A stretch of 64,000 nt of DNA from Bog-756 sp963713625 (lineage in GTDB: Bacteria; Actinomycetota; Acidimicrobiia; Acidimicrobiales; RAAP-2), in contig CAVQMN010000004.1 in the NCBI GenBank assembly GCA_963713625.1, positions 310,001 through 374,000 on the forward strand, written 5' to 3'. The notes under the pieces are model-generated. The model searched no databases. It saw nothing but the letters and a program-made list of their open reading frames with translations, and was not told the origin of the DNA. Of this stretch, positions 9,010 through 22,790 are shown piece by piece. Numbering within the stretch: the stretch's first letter is position 1; each line of letters opens with the position of its first letter. The translations under genes and the position numbers were made by a program.

Positions 9010-9421
9010 CTTTCGCCTCCTCACGAGTCCCTCTCACCTCATCCTCCGCTCATTCCCCCACGGTGGCGAGAGGCGAAAGTCACATCTCGTCCATCTCGGG
9101 GAACCAAACGGTCGTGGGCAGGCCCGCACTCGGGCCCAACGGCCCAGTTCGTGCCCTGCCCTGGGGGCGAGAACTGGGTTATGGATGGGAAAAGGCCTAC
9201 TCGGATGTCCACACCCGGCCCTTCTCGACGAAGCACGTCGTCCCGACTGGCCTGTCGTCGCTGACCCATGAGCAATGGAGGTCGTCGAGACAATGCAGGA
9301 CGCCTTGAGCCGGATGAGCGCGAGGAGCGGGACCACCCCGTCCGCCGTCGGCGCTGAGCACCCGGCGATTTGGGCCATTCGCCCCTATCGACCACAAAGG
9401 AACCGCAACAAGCTGCTCCTC
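9010..9421. other. Intergenic region without a recognisable gene
   Basis: About 410 bases lie between the divergent phasin-like gene and the LiaF-like gene. Several short frames cross it on both strands but none has a ribosome binding site, biased codon use or recognisable protein motifs. It must hold the promoters of both neighbours, but I cannot point to convincing -35/-10 pairs. If the downstream gene starts at the earlier ATG (9275), part of this stretch is coding. Confidence 0.5.
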
Positions 9422-9832
9422 ATGCCTGATACCGCTACCAACAAGCCGAACCACCGGTGGTTGCTCGGAATCGAACCCTTTTTTGAAGGGGGCTGGTTCC
9501 ACAAAGGGATTCGATCTCGATCATGGGACGTCGAAGAGGAATTGGGGGCGGTTGCCCTGCTTGGAGACGTGACGATCGATCTGGCGAACCCCAGGACCAT
9601 GCCAGCCGAAATCGGCATCCGGGCGTATGCGATTGGTCGAGATGTCGAAGTGCTCGTCCGGCCAGGAACTCGCGTCGAGTTGTCTGGTCGGGCCCACAAT
9701 GACCATTTGAATGACGAAGTCACGGACAGCCCATTGACCGGAGACGACCATGTGATCAAGATCGTGGGCCACACCTTCCTAGGTGATGTCACCGTGCGAA
9801 CGGTCGGCGTGCAACCCTCGTCCTCATTCTAA
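9422..9832 (+). CDS. LiaF-like C-terminal (cell-wall-active antibiotics response) domain protein
   Basis: The recognisable part is a beta-rich repeat, VALLGDVTIDL near the middle and HTFLGDVTVRT close to the end, separated by AEIGIRAYAIGRDVEVLVRP. Repeated G-D-V-T/S-hydrophobic strands like this are typical of the LiaF/VraT-like C-terminal domain found in envelope stress proteins and many small actinobacterial proteins. There is no membrane segment. The frame is open from 9275, but the first 49 residues lack family character, so the ATG at 9422 (MPDTATNKPN, 136 residues) is preferred; neither start has a good ribosome binding site. The WLLGIEPFFEGGWF stretch near the start may be an amphipathic membrane-binding segment. 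Function unknown. Confidence 0.6.
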   Translation: MPDTATNKPNHRWLLGIEPFFEGGWFHKGIRSRSWDVEEELGAVALLGDVTIDLANPRTMPAEIGIRAYAIGRDVEVLVRPGTRVELSGRAHNDHLNDEVTDSPLTGDDHVIKIVGHTFLGDVTVRTVGVQPSSSF

Positions 9833-10016
9833 GAACACCATGGCCGTGGTGTCGGGTCTGATGCACCACCCGATTTCTAACCTTCGGCCTCCGCTGTAGC
9901 CTGCACCTTCAGGTGCGCGCGGCCCGCGTTCTTCGGGTCAACGTCGGTCCACGGTCCCCCCTGAGCGATATCCGCACGTGCCGCACTTGCGCTGGAGGCA
10001 GACTGGAGTTCCCCAT

Positions 10017-10460
10017 CTACCGAACGCCCGTCAACACGGATTCGATCAGCCGTTCGATCATGCCTTCTGGATCGACGAGCGGAATGCAGCCCGTGGCTAC
10101 AAGACGAACCATGGTTGGATTGAATGGATTGATCGAGGCCACAGACGGTGGCACAAACCCAAAGTCGATGACGAGTCCCGACGGCAACCGCACCTCGAGT
10201 TCGGTCAGGAAGCCCCACGTCTGTGCTCCAGTGATCACGCATGGGCTCGGTAGCGCCTGGCAGATCCAGTAATCGGAGGGGGCGTAGTACCTCTTGTCGA
10301 GGGTCAGCACCACGAGATCAAGGTGTGAATCCATCCGAGCCTCCCTCCGAGCCCATGGCCCGACGACGGCGATTCCCTTGATGTCAGGGTGCCTCTCAGA
10401 CCAGGAAAACACCGAGTGCTTGACTCGGCGATACTCCTGCTTCCTTTCATCGCTGATCAT
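10017..10460 (-). CDS. Nucleotidyltransferase-fold protein (AadA/MNT-like), one catalytic Asp replaced
   Basis: This 147-residue protein has the minimal nucleotidyltransferase layout: GPWARREARMDSHLDLVVL, corresponding to G-S-x-A-R-G...S-D-x-D-L, at about residues 34-52, then RLPSGLVIDFGFVPPSVAS with the third acidic position, then a DPEGMIERL end typical of actinobacterial members. Catalytically active members have D-x-D at the first motif; here it reads S-H-L-D, so the first Asp is His. That may lower or abolish transfer activity, or mark a subfamily. Substrates in the wider family include aminoglycosides, tRNA ends and protein tyrosines; none can be assigned. No HEPN partner is seen next to it, so a toxin-antitoxin role is not supported. 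Confidence 0.7.
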   Translation of the reverse strand: MISDERKQEYRRVKHSVFSWSERHPDIKGIAVVGPWARREARMDSHLDLVVLTLDKRYYAPSDYWICQALPSPCVITGAQTWGFLTELEVRLPSGLVIDFGFVPPSVASINPFNPTMVRLVATGCIPLVDPEGMIERLIESVLTGVR

Positions 10461-10506
10461 GTCAACAGGGCTCTCTGCCTATGAATGGGAGTTGATCGGT
10501 CAAGAA

Positions 10507-10782
10507 CTAGGTATCGGTTTCCGCTCGATAGGCCTCGACCCATTCGGACGGCACAGTGTGGGGAACTTCCATACAAGAGGGTTCTTCCCACAATTCAATG
10601 CCATTGGGGCTTCCGACCCTCTTGCCAGCGGCCGATATTCGGAGGCACCTTCGGGCCAGCCATAGGTACACCACCCACACTGCCAGCAGGACCAGCATCG
10701 CCATAGCAACCCCTCCGATCAGATCGACGCAACCAGGAGGCCAAGCGGCTCCGTGGCCCTTGCACACATCGTCCACGCTCAC
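10507..10782 (-). CDS. Small single-pass membrane protein, hypothetical
   Basis: A 91-residue frame has one strong hydrophobic helix (AMLVLLAVWVVYLWLARR, about residues 27-44) followed by a polar tail ending WVEAYRAETDT. The likely translated form may start at an internal Met just before the helix, because the first 25 residues (MSVDDVCKGHGAAWPPG) look less protein-like. The order of a short N-terminus, one helix with a positive R-R flank and a cytoplasmic tail fits a type I or III bitopic protein. It is upstream of, and on the same strand as, the nucleotidyltransferase, with a 46-base gap. No family recognised. Confidence 0.4.
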   Translation of the reverse strand: MSVDDVCKGHGAAWPPGCVDLIGGVAMAMLVLLAVWVVYLWLARRCLRISAAGKRVGSPNGIELWEEPSCMEVPHTVPSEWVEAYRAETDT

Positions 10783-10986
10783 CGACTCGACTTCTAGGGC
10801 CCTTGGTCACTTTGTCTGCGGTCCGTCCGCTCCGGTGGGTGTATCGACTGCTCGAGCGATGGAGAGGCGATCTACCGGAAAGGGCAGCTCGGCTAGGTCG
10901 GGGGGTCACTGATCGCGAGAGTCCCCTGGCCTTTCATATGACCTTTGGCCCTGGCTGGGCGGCACGTCCCACACTTAGATGGATCG

Positions 10987-12561
10987 GTGAGCTTGGTCAC
11001 CCAATCCGACACAGTGATACCCGGTCAGCGGGATGGACACCGGCGGCTGGCCCTAGTCATCGTGTGTCTCGCGGCCCTGATCATCAATGTCGACAACACT
11101 ATCCTCAACGTGGCGCTCCCAACGCTCGTTCGGGACCTGCAGGCCACGTCCAGCCAGCTCCAGTGGATCGTCGACTCCTACGCCATCGCCTTTGCCGGTC
11201 TTCTGCTCGTCGGAGGGACACTGGCCGACCGGTTCGGCCGCAGGCGGCTCTTCCTCATCGGACTCACGGTGTTCGCCATGGGGTCGGTCGGCGCCGCGCT
11301 CTCCAACTCGGTGACGACGCTCATTGCCTTCCGGACTCTCATGGGAGTGGGTGCCGCGCTCACCATCCCGGCCTCCCTGGCCATCATCAACGACGTCTTC
11401 CGTGATCCGGGCGAGCGCGCTCGTGCCATCGGTGCGTGGGCCGGCACCATCGGGCTCGGGATCGCCATCGGTCCTATCGCCGGTGGCCTCCTGCTGTCGA
11501 GGTTCTGGTGGGGCTCGATCTTCTTCGTCAACGTCCCGATCGCGTGTTTGGCCTTCGTCGGCGCCGCACTGGTGGTCCCCGACTCGAAGAACCCGCAGGT
11601 GCAGCGACCGGATCCCGTCGGTGCCGCCTTGTCGATCGCCGGTCTCGGGCTCCTGCTGTGGGCGATCATCGAGGGCCCGAACCGGGGATGGGCCTCGGGG
11701 ACCGTGATGGCGGCGGTGCTGGCCAGTCTCGTGGTGCTCGGTGGTTTCGTCCTCTGGGAGTCTCGCAGCACGCATCCCATGCTCAAGCTCCAATTTTTCC
11801 GCGATCGCCGATTCTCTGTCCCCCTGGCCGCGGAATGCCTGGGCGTCTTCGGGCTTATGGGGGCGCTGTTCCTGTCGACCCAGCTGCTCCAGTTCGACCT
11901 GGGGTACTCCCCGCTCCAGGCCGGTCTCCGGATCCTTCCGATCGCCGTCATGGTTGTCGTCGGCGCCGCCGTATCCCCCGTCGCCGGCCGACTGGCGGGC
12001 ATCAAGTTGACAGTGGCGGCCGGTCTGGTGTCGATCGCCGCCGGCCTGTGGCAGGTCTCGGCCTCCTCGCAGCTCGACACGACGTACGGCAACGTCGTCC
12101 CGGGCCTGCTCCTGATCGGTTTCGGAGCCGGACTCATGCTCCCGACCGCCACGAACTCGGTCATCGGGTCGGTGCCGCGGGGTGACTCGGGGATCGGATC
12201 GGCCAGCAACACCGTGGCCCTCCAAGTCGGAGGTGCCTTCGGCGTCGCCGCCATTGGCAGCGTGATGCTGACCCGCTACCGGGGACATATGGCGGCGGCA
12301 TTGGCGGGTCGTCATGTGCCGCAATCGGTCGCCCAGACCATCTTCGGATCCCTCGGTGCCGCCCTTGCGGTGGCGGGACGCGTCGGAGGCCCAACTGGGG
12401 TCGAACTGGCCCGCAGCGCGCGCGCCGCCTTCATGAACGGCAGCGGTGTGGCGCTCGCGGTAGGGGCCGTTGTCGCCCTGGCTGCCGGGGCCCTCGTGCT
12501 CGTGGCGCTGCCCCGGCAGGCTGCTCCCGATCCGCCGTCTTCTGACGAGCCAGATCGCTAG
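10987..12561 (+). CDS. MFS multidrug exporter, DHA2 (EmrB/QacA) family, 14 helices
   Basis: This is a proton-coupled exporter of hydrophobic compounds in the inner membrane. The first helix contains NVDNTILNVALPTL (DHA2 motif D1-like), the loop 2-3 signature GGTLADRFGRRRLFLIG follows, and helix 5 has the antiporter motif region GTIGLGIAIGPIAGG. Hydrophobic stretches continue to the end and fit 14 helices in about 524 residues. The frame is open from a TTG at 10945, but GTG 10987 (VSLVTQSD...) gives the more usual short N-terminus; neither has a clear ribosome binding site. No repressor gene is adjacent, so regulation is unknown, and the drug specificity cannot be read from the sequence. Confidence 0.85.
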   Translation: MSLVTQSDTVIPGQRDGHRRLALVIVCLAALIINVDNTILNVALPTLVRDLQATSSQLQWIVDSYAIAFAGLLLVGGTLADRFGRRRLFLIGLTVFAMGSVGAALSNSVTTLIAFRTLMGVGAALTIPASLAIINDVFRDPGERARAIGAWAGTIGLGIAIGPIAGGLLLSRFWWGSIFFVNVPIACLAFVGAALVVPDSKNPQVQRPDPVGAALSIAGLGLLLWAIIEGPNRGWASGTVMAAVLASLVVLGGFVLWESRSTHPMLKLQFFRDRRFSVPLAAECLGVFGLMGALFLSTQLLQFDLGYSPLQAGLRILPIAVMVVVGAAVSPVAGRLAGIKLTVAAGLVSIAAGLWQVSASSQLDTTYGNVVPGLLLIGFGAGLMLPTATNSVIGSVPRGDSGIGSASNTVALQVGGAFGVAAIGSVMLTRYRGHMAAALAGRHVPQSVAQTIFGSLGAALAVAGRVGGPTGVELARSARAAFMNGSGVALAVGAVVALAAGALVLVALPRQAAPDPPSSDEPDR

Positions 12562-12633
12562 AGGCGTCGTCACCCGACGGCTTTCGCTTCTGGTAGCCGG
12601 CGTCCTAAGACCGCCCGGAGCATCACACGCAAC

Positions 12634-12678
12634 TGGAGTCTGGGAGGAGAATCGAACTCCTGACCTACGCAGTACGAG
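12634..12678 (-). repeat. 45-bp copy of tRNA-Thr 3' half (att-like direct repeat)
   Basis: These 45 bases match 14612-14656 at 43 positions (differences at the sixth and thirty-ninth base) and lie in the same orientation. They cover the T arm, variable region, part of the anticodon arm and the 3' acceptor strand of tRNA-Thr(CGT). The 5' half of a tRNA is absent: the flanking bases do not form a D arm or a matching acceptor strand, so this is not a second tRNA gene. A duplicated tRNA 3' end downstream of the tRNA is what integration of a tyrosine-recombinase element leaves behind. Confidence 0.75.
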
Positions 12679-12893
12679 GGTCCCGGTCCCTGTCTGGCGG
12701 TGTCTGTAGACGACTCGGCCCTCCTGAGTAGGTCTTGCTGACAGCCTTTCCAGGTTCTTATTGACCGGCACTCCAGCTTCGAGCGGTCCGATTCGGTCCC
12801 GGGTCGTGGGCACCCGCCAGCGATGGTAGGAAAAGGACCGGCTTCCACCGGGTGGCAAGGGGCCGCCGGCCGGAACCCACGAAGGAGAGAATC

Positions 12894-14489
12894 ATGGACG
12901 AGGGACGTGCCGCAGCATTCCAGTTCGCAGGCCAGGACATCCCCTGGCTGTTGGCGTCGTGGGCGGAAAGCCAGCCCGACAAGTCCTTTCTGATCTGGGA
13001 GCCCAGGGACGGCACCAACCGCACCTGGACCTATGCGCAGTTCTGGTCCGATGTTCGTGACCTGGCCGCCGGCCTGTCCGCCAAGGGTGTGTCGGTGGAC
13101 GACAAGGTCCTCATCCATGCCGACAACTGTCCGGAGATGGTGCTGGCCTGGTACGCCTGCGCCACGGTGGGGGCGGTGGGGGTGACCACCAATACCCGAT
13201 CGGTCCGCGCCGAGCTGGAGTTCTTCATCCAGAAGACCCGCTGTGTGGGGGCCATCACCCAGCCCCAGTACGCAGGCTTGGTGGCCGAGGCCGGGCCCGC
13301 GCTCGGATGGACGGTGGTCACCGGGGACAACAGTGGCGAGGCGGCTCCGGCGGAGCAGCTCGACCACGGCGGTGACCGCTTCGACTCACTGGTCGGTGAC
13401 GGTGCCTCCTTCGAGCTCCGGGATCCCGATCCCATGGCCCCGGCGGGCATCCTGTTCACGTCGGGGACCACATCGCAGCCCAAGGCGGTGGTCCACACCC
13501 ATGCCAACGCCCTGTGGGCCGGCAAGGTGGGACCGACCAACATCTCCATGGAACGCGACGACATCTACCTCGTCTTCCTCCCGTTCTTCCATGTCAATGC
13601 CCAGAGCTGGTCGTTCTGGACCACGTTGGGGGTCGGCGGGACCATCGTGCTCCAACCGAAGTTCTCCTCGTCCCGCCTGTGGGAGGTGATCTTGAAGCAC
13701 AAGGTCACCCACGTCTCACTCATCCCATTCGTCTACAACGCGGTGGCCGGAAAGCCGATCCCCGAGCACACGGTCAAGGTCGGGGTATTCGGGCTGATCG
13801 TTCCCGAGCTCGAACAGTGGCTCGGGTTCCGGGTGGTCCCCGCCTACGGGATGACCGAGACGGTCATCCACGCCACCAACGACAACCCCGGGCGTCAGGT
13901 GCCCAAGGGTTCGATGGGGAAGCCTACGCCCGGCTACGAGTTGCTCGTGGTCGATCGGGACACGGGCGAGATATGCCAGGACGGGCGACCGGGCGAACTG
14001 TGGGTCCGGGGCACACGCGGGATACAGCTGTTCCTCGAGTACTACGACAATCCCGAGGCCATGGCCAAGAGCTTCACCACCGACGGCTGGTTCAAGACGG
14101 GAGACGTGGTGCGGGTGGCCGAGGGCGGCAACTTCGTCTACTGCGACCGTGACGGCGACGTGCTCAAAGTGGGAGGCGAGAACGTCTCGGCCCGCGAGGT
14201 CGAGGACGCCTGTCGACAGGTCCCGGGCGTGGGCGACGTGGCCGTGGTCGCCCAGTCCCACGAGATGCTCAGCGAGGTGGCGGTGGCCTTCGTGATCAAG
14301 GGGCCGATGGCCGAGGCGGACGATGCGGTGTTCGAGAAGGCGATCATCGAGCAATGCGCGTCGGTGCTCGCCGATTTCAAAGTGCCGCGTGCCGTCTACG
14401 TCGTCGACGAGTTCCCCCGGGCGACGCTGGACAAGGTGGCCAAGAACAAGCTGCGGGAGCAGGCCGACGCCCTGATGGGCGCCGGTTGA
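12894..14489 (+). CDS. Acyl-CoA synthetase (AMP-forming), fatty-acid/acetate-type ANL ligase
   Basis: This activates a carboxylate to its CoA thioester via an adenylate. The 531-residue protein contains the P-loop ILFTSGTTSQPKAV, the YGMTE motif (VVPAYGMTETVI), the hinge GWFKTGDVVR and the C-terminal catalytic Lys in the ATLDKVAKNKL segment. I chose ATG 12894, which has AAGGAGAG about five bases upstream; the frame is open to 12852 but that part is not conserved-looking. The gene is alone, between a remnant of tRNA-Thr and the tRNA-Thr gene itself, 3' of both MFS exporter and tRNA fragment. It is only distantly like the synthetase at 3184-4779. Substrate unknown. Confidence 0.88.
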   Translation: MDEGRAAAFQFAGQDIPWLLASWAESQPDKSFLIWEPRDGTNRTWTYAQFWSDVRDLAAGLSAKGVSVDDKVLIHADNCPEMVLAWYACATVGAVGVTTNTRSVRAELEFFIQKTRCVGAITQPQYAGLVAEAGPALGWTVVTGDNSGEAAPAEQLDHGGDRFDSLVGDGASFELRDPDPMAPAGILFTSGTTSQPKAVVHTHANALWAGKVGPTNISMERDDIYLVFLPFFHVNAQSWSFWTTLGVGGTIVLQPKFSSSRLWEVILKHKVTHVSLIPFVYNAVAGKPIPEHTVKVGVFGLIVPELEQWLGFRVVPAYGMTETVIHATNDNPGRQVPKGSMGKPTPGYELLVVDRDTGEICQDGRPGELWVRGTRGIQLFLEYYDNPEAMAKSFTTDGWFKTGDVVRVAEGGNFVYCDRDGDVLKVGGENVSAREVEDACRQVPGVGDVAVVAQSHEMLSEVAVAFVIKGPMAEADDAVFEKAIIEQCASVLADFKVPRAVYVVDEFPRATLDKVAKNKLREQADALMGAG

Positions 14490-14614
14490 TCCGATTCGGG
14501 TGGGGCCATTGAACTCGCCCGATCTTCACGCCGACGAGAAGGGTCTGTTCGGGCTTGAGGGCAGTGTCGGCGGAGCCACGATGCACCACCTCACCAGAGT
14601 GGAGCCAAAAGTGG

Positions 14615-14687
14615 AGCCTGGGAGGAGAATCGAACTCCTGACCTACGCATTACGAGTGCGTTGCTCTACCGACTGAGCTACCCAGGC
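14615..14687 (-). tRNA. tRNA-Thr (anticodon CGT)
   Basis: On the minus strand the 73 bases fold as a standard tRNA: acceptor GCCTGGG/CCCAGGC, D arm GCTC/GAGC, anticodon stem ACGCA/TGCGT with loop CTCGTAA (anticodon CGT, reading ACG), variable AGGTC, T arm AGGAG-TTCGATT-CTCCT and discriminator T. CCA is not encoded. It follows holB on the same strand after a gap of about 100 bases. Its 3' 42 bases are duplicated at 12634-12678. Confidence 0.97.
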
Positions 14688-14789
14688 GAGGTGAGACAGG
14701 CTATCTGAACAAGGACATGGCCCCGGCTACCCGGCCGATCCCCCCACGGCTGAGAGGTCGGCCGAGGTGGACGCAGGTCCACGTGCTGC

Positions 14790-15938
14790 TCACTCGGTCA
14801 TCCCCGACAACTCGACCATCAGTGCATCCATCAACAGCGACTCGTTGGCGTTGCGATCCAGAGCCTCGGAGGCTCGGTCGATGGCCGCGACGTGCCCGAC
14901 GGCCCGGAGGCTCTCGCCGGCACCACCGTGCGTGTCCGCCGCGGGGCCAGATTCGGCCACCGCCACCAGCCGATCGCGGAACATCTCCGCCAGCAGGGCC
15001 AGGCCGAATCGCAGCTCCTCGGTCCGCCACCGGCGCTCCTCCCGCTTGTGCCGATCCTCGATCTGCTTTCGCCCCTGCACGCCCTTGGCCCCCATCAGTT
15101 CGGCCTGTTCGGCCAGAGCCGCGAGTTCCTGCGTGTGCTGTTCGCGCAGCGGGGCCAGGCCTTCATCGACCGACCCCAGCAGTTCGCTGGAGATCAGGGC
15201 AGCCACCGCGCCGGTGCCGTCCAGGCGGGAGGGAACCGAGCGCCACTGGTCCTGGCGGGCCACGAAGCCGGGGTCGCTGACCAGCAGGAGCGCCCGGTCC
15301 AGCCGGCCCCCCGAAGCCCGGCCCACCGATTCGGCGTGGACGGGATCCACTCCCCGGGCCACGAGCCAGTCGATCACCACACCGTCGGGAACCGGGTCGA
15401 AGGCGACCTTGACGCACCGGCTGGCGATGGTGGACAGGGCTGGCGGAACGTCGTCGGCCACCAGGATGAACACCGTGGACGGAGGTGGCTCCTCCACCGT
15501 CTTCAGCAACGCGGGAGCGGCCCGTTCGGCCAGATGGACATCCGTGACCACCAGGACCTGGCGGGACGCCTCCAGCGGGCGGCGTTGGGCCCTGGTCACG
15601 ATGGACCGGGCCTCCTCGACGTCGACGGCGGCACCGGTGCGCTCCACCACGACCAGATCGGGGTGGGTCCCGGCCAGGGCCCTCCGACAGGTGTTGCACT
15701 TCCCGCACCCGCCCTGCGGACACAAGAGGGCGGCGGCCAGGCCCCGGGCGCCCGCCCGCTTGCCCGACCCGGTCGGACCGTGCAACAGGTAGGCGTGCAC
15801 CGGCCGCCGGGCCGCCGCGGTCAGTTGGGCCACCGCCTTCGGTTGACCCACCACCGCTTCGAACAGGGCCGGCACCGGCACCGGCGACGGGTCGGGAGCG
15901 CCGGGCGACCCGGACGAGATGTCGGTCGCCGCGGTCAT
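14790..15938 (-). CDS. holB: DNA polymerase III subunit delta'
   Basis: This is a clamp-loader subunit that, with gamma/tau and delta, opens the beta clamp onto primed DNA. The 382-residue protein has the AAA+ Walker A HGPTGSGKRAGARG, the four-cysteine zinc module CPQGGCGKCNTCRR, and the sensor/arginine-finger region (ALLKTVEEPP, then SRC in TIASRCVKV). The Lys in GSGKR is kept, although delta' subunits are often ATP-binding deficient. The start ATG 15938 gives a proline-rich 25-residue lead before the core VVGQPKAVAQL. It follows tmk by 48 bases, the common actinobacterial order tmk-holB, in the topA-tmk-holB block. Confidence 0.92.
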   Translation of the reverse strand: MTAATDISSGSPGAPDPSPVPVPALFEAVVGQPKAVAQLTAAARRPVHAYLLHGPTGSGKRAGARGLAAALLCPQGGCGKCNTCRRALAGTHPDLVVVERTGAAVDVEEARSIVTRAQRRPLEASRQVLVVTDVHLAERAAPALLKTVEEPPPSTVFILVADDVPPALSTIASRCVKVAFDPVPDGVVIDWLVARGVDPVHAESVGRASGGRLDRALLLVSDPGFVARQDQWRSVPSRLDGTGAVAALISSELLGSVDEGLAPLREQHTQELAALAEQAELMGAKGVQGRKQIEDRHKREERRWRTEELRFGLALLAEMFRDRLVAVAESGPAADTHGGAGESLRAVGHVAAIDRASEALDRNANESLLMDALMVELSGMTE

Positions 15939-15986
15939 GGGCTGACCTTCGTCCGGTCACCCATGTCGATCGCCCATCCCGGCACC

Positions 15987-16634
15987 CTACCGATCGCCAT
16001 CGGGTTCGCCGTCCGGCACCGGTCCGAGCACGTCGGTCACGCCCGACCACACGGCCGCGGCCACCTCGGTCTCCGATCCTGCGCCGTCAACCACCAACCA
16101 CGGGGTCGGGGCCTCGGAGGCCAGACGCCGGTAGCCCTCGGCCACCCGCTGCCGGAAGGCGTCGCCCTCCCCCTCGAGGCGGTCGCCGGGGTCGCCGCCC
16201 CGGCGCGCCGAGGCCACGGCCACGGACACGTCGATGAGCACGGTCAGGTCGGGCTGGAGGCCGGCCGTGGCCCACCCGATCAGTCGGCCCAGCTCCGACC
16301 GGTCGAGTTCCCTCCCGTAGCCCTGGTAGGCCAGCGTGGACGCCGAAAATCGGTCGGTCACCACCCAGCGCCCCGCCTCCAGCGCCGGCAACACCACTTC
16401 GGCCACGTGCTGGGCCCGGTCGGCCGCCATCAGCAGGGCCTCCGCCCGTTCGCTCACCGGAGGCTGGTCGCGATCGAGAAGCAGGCGCCGGAGGGTGACC
16501 CCCAACCGGGTGGCGCCGGGCTCGAAGGTCAAAAGTGCATCCAGCCGTTCCGACAACCGGCGGGCCTGGGTGGACTTGCCGCAGCCGTCGATCCCCTCGA
16601 GGGCGATCAACCGGCCCCGTCGACCTTCGGTCAC
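15987..16634 (-). CDS. tmk: Thymidylate kinase
   Basis: Tmk phosphorylates dTMP to dTDP for DNA synthesis. The 215-residue protein has the P-loop ALEGIDGCGKSTQA, the DR motif VVTDRFSASTLAYQG with the TMP-binding region, and the lid area near ARRGGDPGDRLEGEG. The phosphate-binding Arg near the start of helix 2 is in the short loop after FEPG (FEPGATRLG). ATG 16634 lies seven bases after the topA stop, so the two are co-transcribed. Length is normal for bacterial TMP kinases. Its C-terminal part is somewhat acidic and variable. Confidence 0.94.
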   Translation of the reverse strand: MTEGRRGRLIALEGIDGCGKSTQARRLSERLDALLTFEPGATRLGVTLRRLLLDRDQPPVSERAEALLMAADRAQHVAEVVLPALEAGRWVVTDRFSASTLAYQGYGRELDRSELGRLIGWATAGLQPDLTVLIDVSVAVASARRGGDPGDRLEGEGDAFRQRVAEGYRRLASEAPTPWLVVDGAGSETEVAAAVWSGVTDVLGPVPDGEPDGDR

Positions 16635-16640
16635 CCGACG

Positions 16641-19547
<2,907 letters not shown>

Positions 19548-19638
19548 GGGCTTTGGCCTCAGGGTGGACGGTGGGGCGAGGCATTGTCAACCCCGGGGAG
19601 CCACCACCGGGTCCTCACAGGGTCGGTGGAGGCCGGGT

Positions 19639-22041
<2,403 letters not shown>

Positions 22042-22065
22042 CGGTGAGGCTCCCTTCGGTGTACT

Positions 22066-22095
22066 GCATGGTCAGGATCCGCATGGTCAGGATCC
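22066..22095. repeat. 15-bp perfect tandem repeat upstream of hppA
   Basis: GCATGGTCAGGATCC occurs twice head to tail (22066-22080, 22081-22095), and a partial third copy (TGGATGGTCAG) follows. It begins 24 bases upstream of the hppA start, so it falls in the promoter or 5' untranslated region. It could be a pair of regulator sites or just slippage; no known regulator consensus is recognised. The rest of 22042-22352 holds no gene that I can support. Confidence 0.7.
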
Positions 22096-22352
22096 TGGAT
22101 GGTCAGAGTCGTCTTGAAACAAAATCAAACGCCGGCTGCAGCGACCGCGACCCACCGCAGACATCAAGGACACTGTCCCCCTGCGAGGCCTCGGCCGTAT
22201 GGCCATACGCCGGGGCGCGCCGTCAAGGCACGCCGATCCCGGCAACGGGGGCAGAAGATACCGACAATTGGGGTCAATGAGCAAGGAAGCCAGGCCGGCA
22301 GCCTCGGAACCGGCGGCCCGGGGCGGGTCGAGACGACCACCCGGAACGCCGC

Positions 22353-22790
22353 TCAGGTCGGCTCCACCCCCGCTTCGGGGCCGGCGATGAGCTCGTAGTC
22401 GGGGTTGAGAATGGCCTGGCGGCGGGCCCAGTCACCCACCATTCCCTCGACGACCAGGCGGGCGCCGGGCTGGATGCCGGGGATCCGTCGACGGCCCTGG
22501 AACACGAGCAGGAGCTTGCCGGAGTCGTCGACCAGGACGCATTCGAGGTTGGAGGTCCCGGCCCGGGGCTGGACCCGGACCGACTTGATCCGCCCGGCCA
22601 CCCGGACCCGGGTACGCCACTGGGCGTCCCCGATGGGCGTCGTCCCCCGGCCGCGCTCGCCGAAGGCGGTGCGGTCGAACGAGGCTCTGGCCGCCGCCTC
22701 CCGGTCGGACGCCCGGTCCGCGGCTCGTGCCGCCCTGGTGGCACAGCAGTCTGGCCTGCGTCCGCGGACTGATCCGGCTTGCGGCGCCAC
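22353..22790 (-). CDS. OB-fold nucleic-acid-binding domain protein (Rv2694c-like)
   Basis: The 145-residue product is recognisable from its second half: WRTRVRVAGRIKSVRVQP, LVDDSGKLLLVFQGRRRIPG, GARLVVEGMVG and QAILNPDYELI form an OB fold of the kind seen in mycobacterial Rv2694c, which lies close to the trkA pair in that genome just as here. Such domains resemble the RecG/aspartyl-tRNA synthetase wedge fold and probably bind nucleic acid. The GTG at 22790 gives an N-terminal part rich in Ala/Arg with no clear family match, so the true start may be further in, near REAAARASFDRTAFG. It directly follows the permease pseudogene on the same strand. Role unknown. Confidence 0.65.
   Translation of the reverse strand: MAPQAGSVRGRRPDCCATRAARAADRASDREAAARASFDRTAFGERGRGTTPIGDAQWRTRVRVAGRIKSVRVQPRAGTSNLECVLVDDSGKLLLVFQGRRRIPGIQPGARLVVEGMVGDWARRQAILNPDYELIAGPEAGVEPT

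Noticed and set aside
10017..10782. Toxin-antitoxin pair (nucleotidyltransferase with the small membrane protein)
   Set aside because: The partner has a membrane helix and no HEPN or other toxin motif, and the catalytic Asp is changed; no real support.
12634..12720. Second tRNA-Thr gene
   Set aside because: Only the 3' half matches; no D arm or acceptor 5' strand can be drawn. Kept as a repeat instead.
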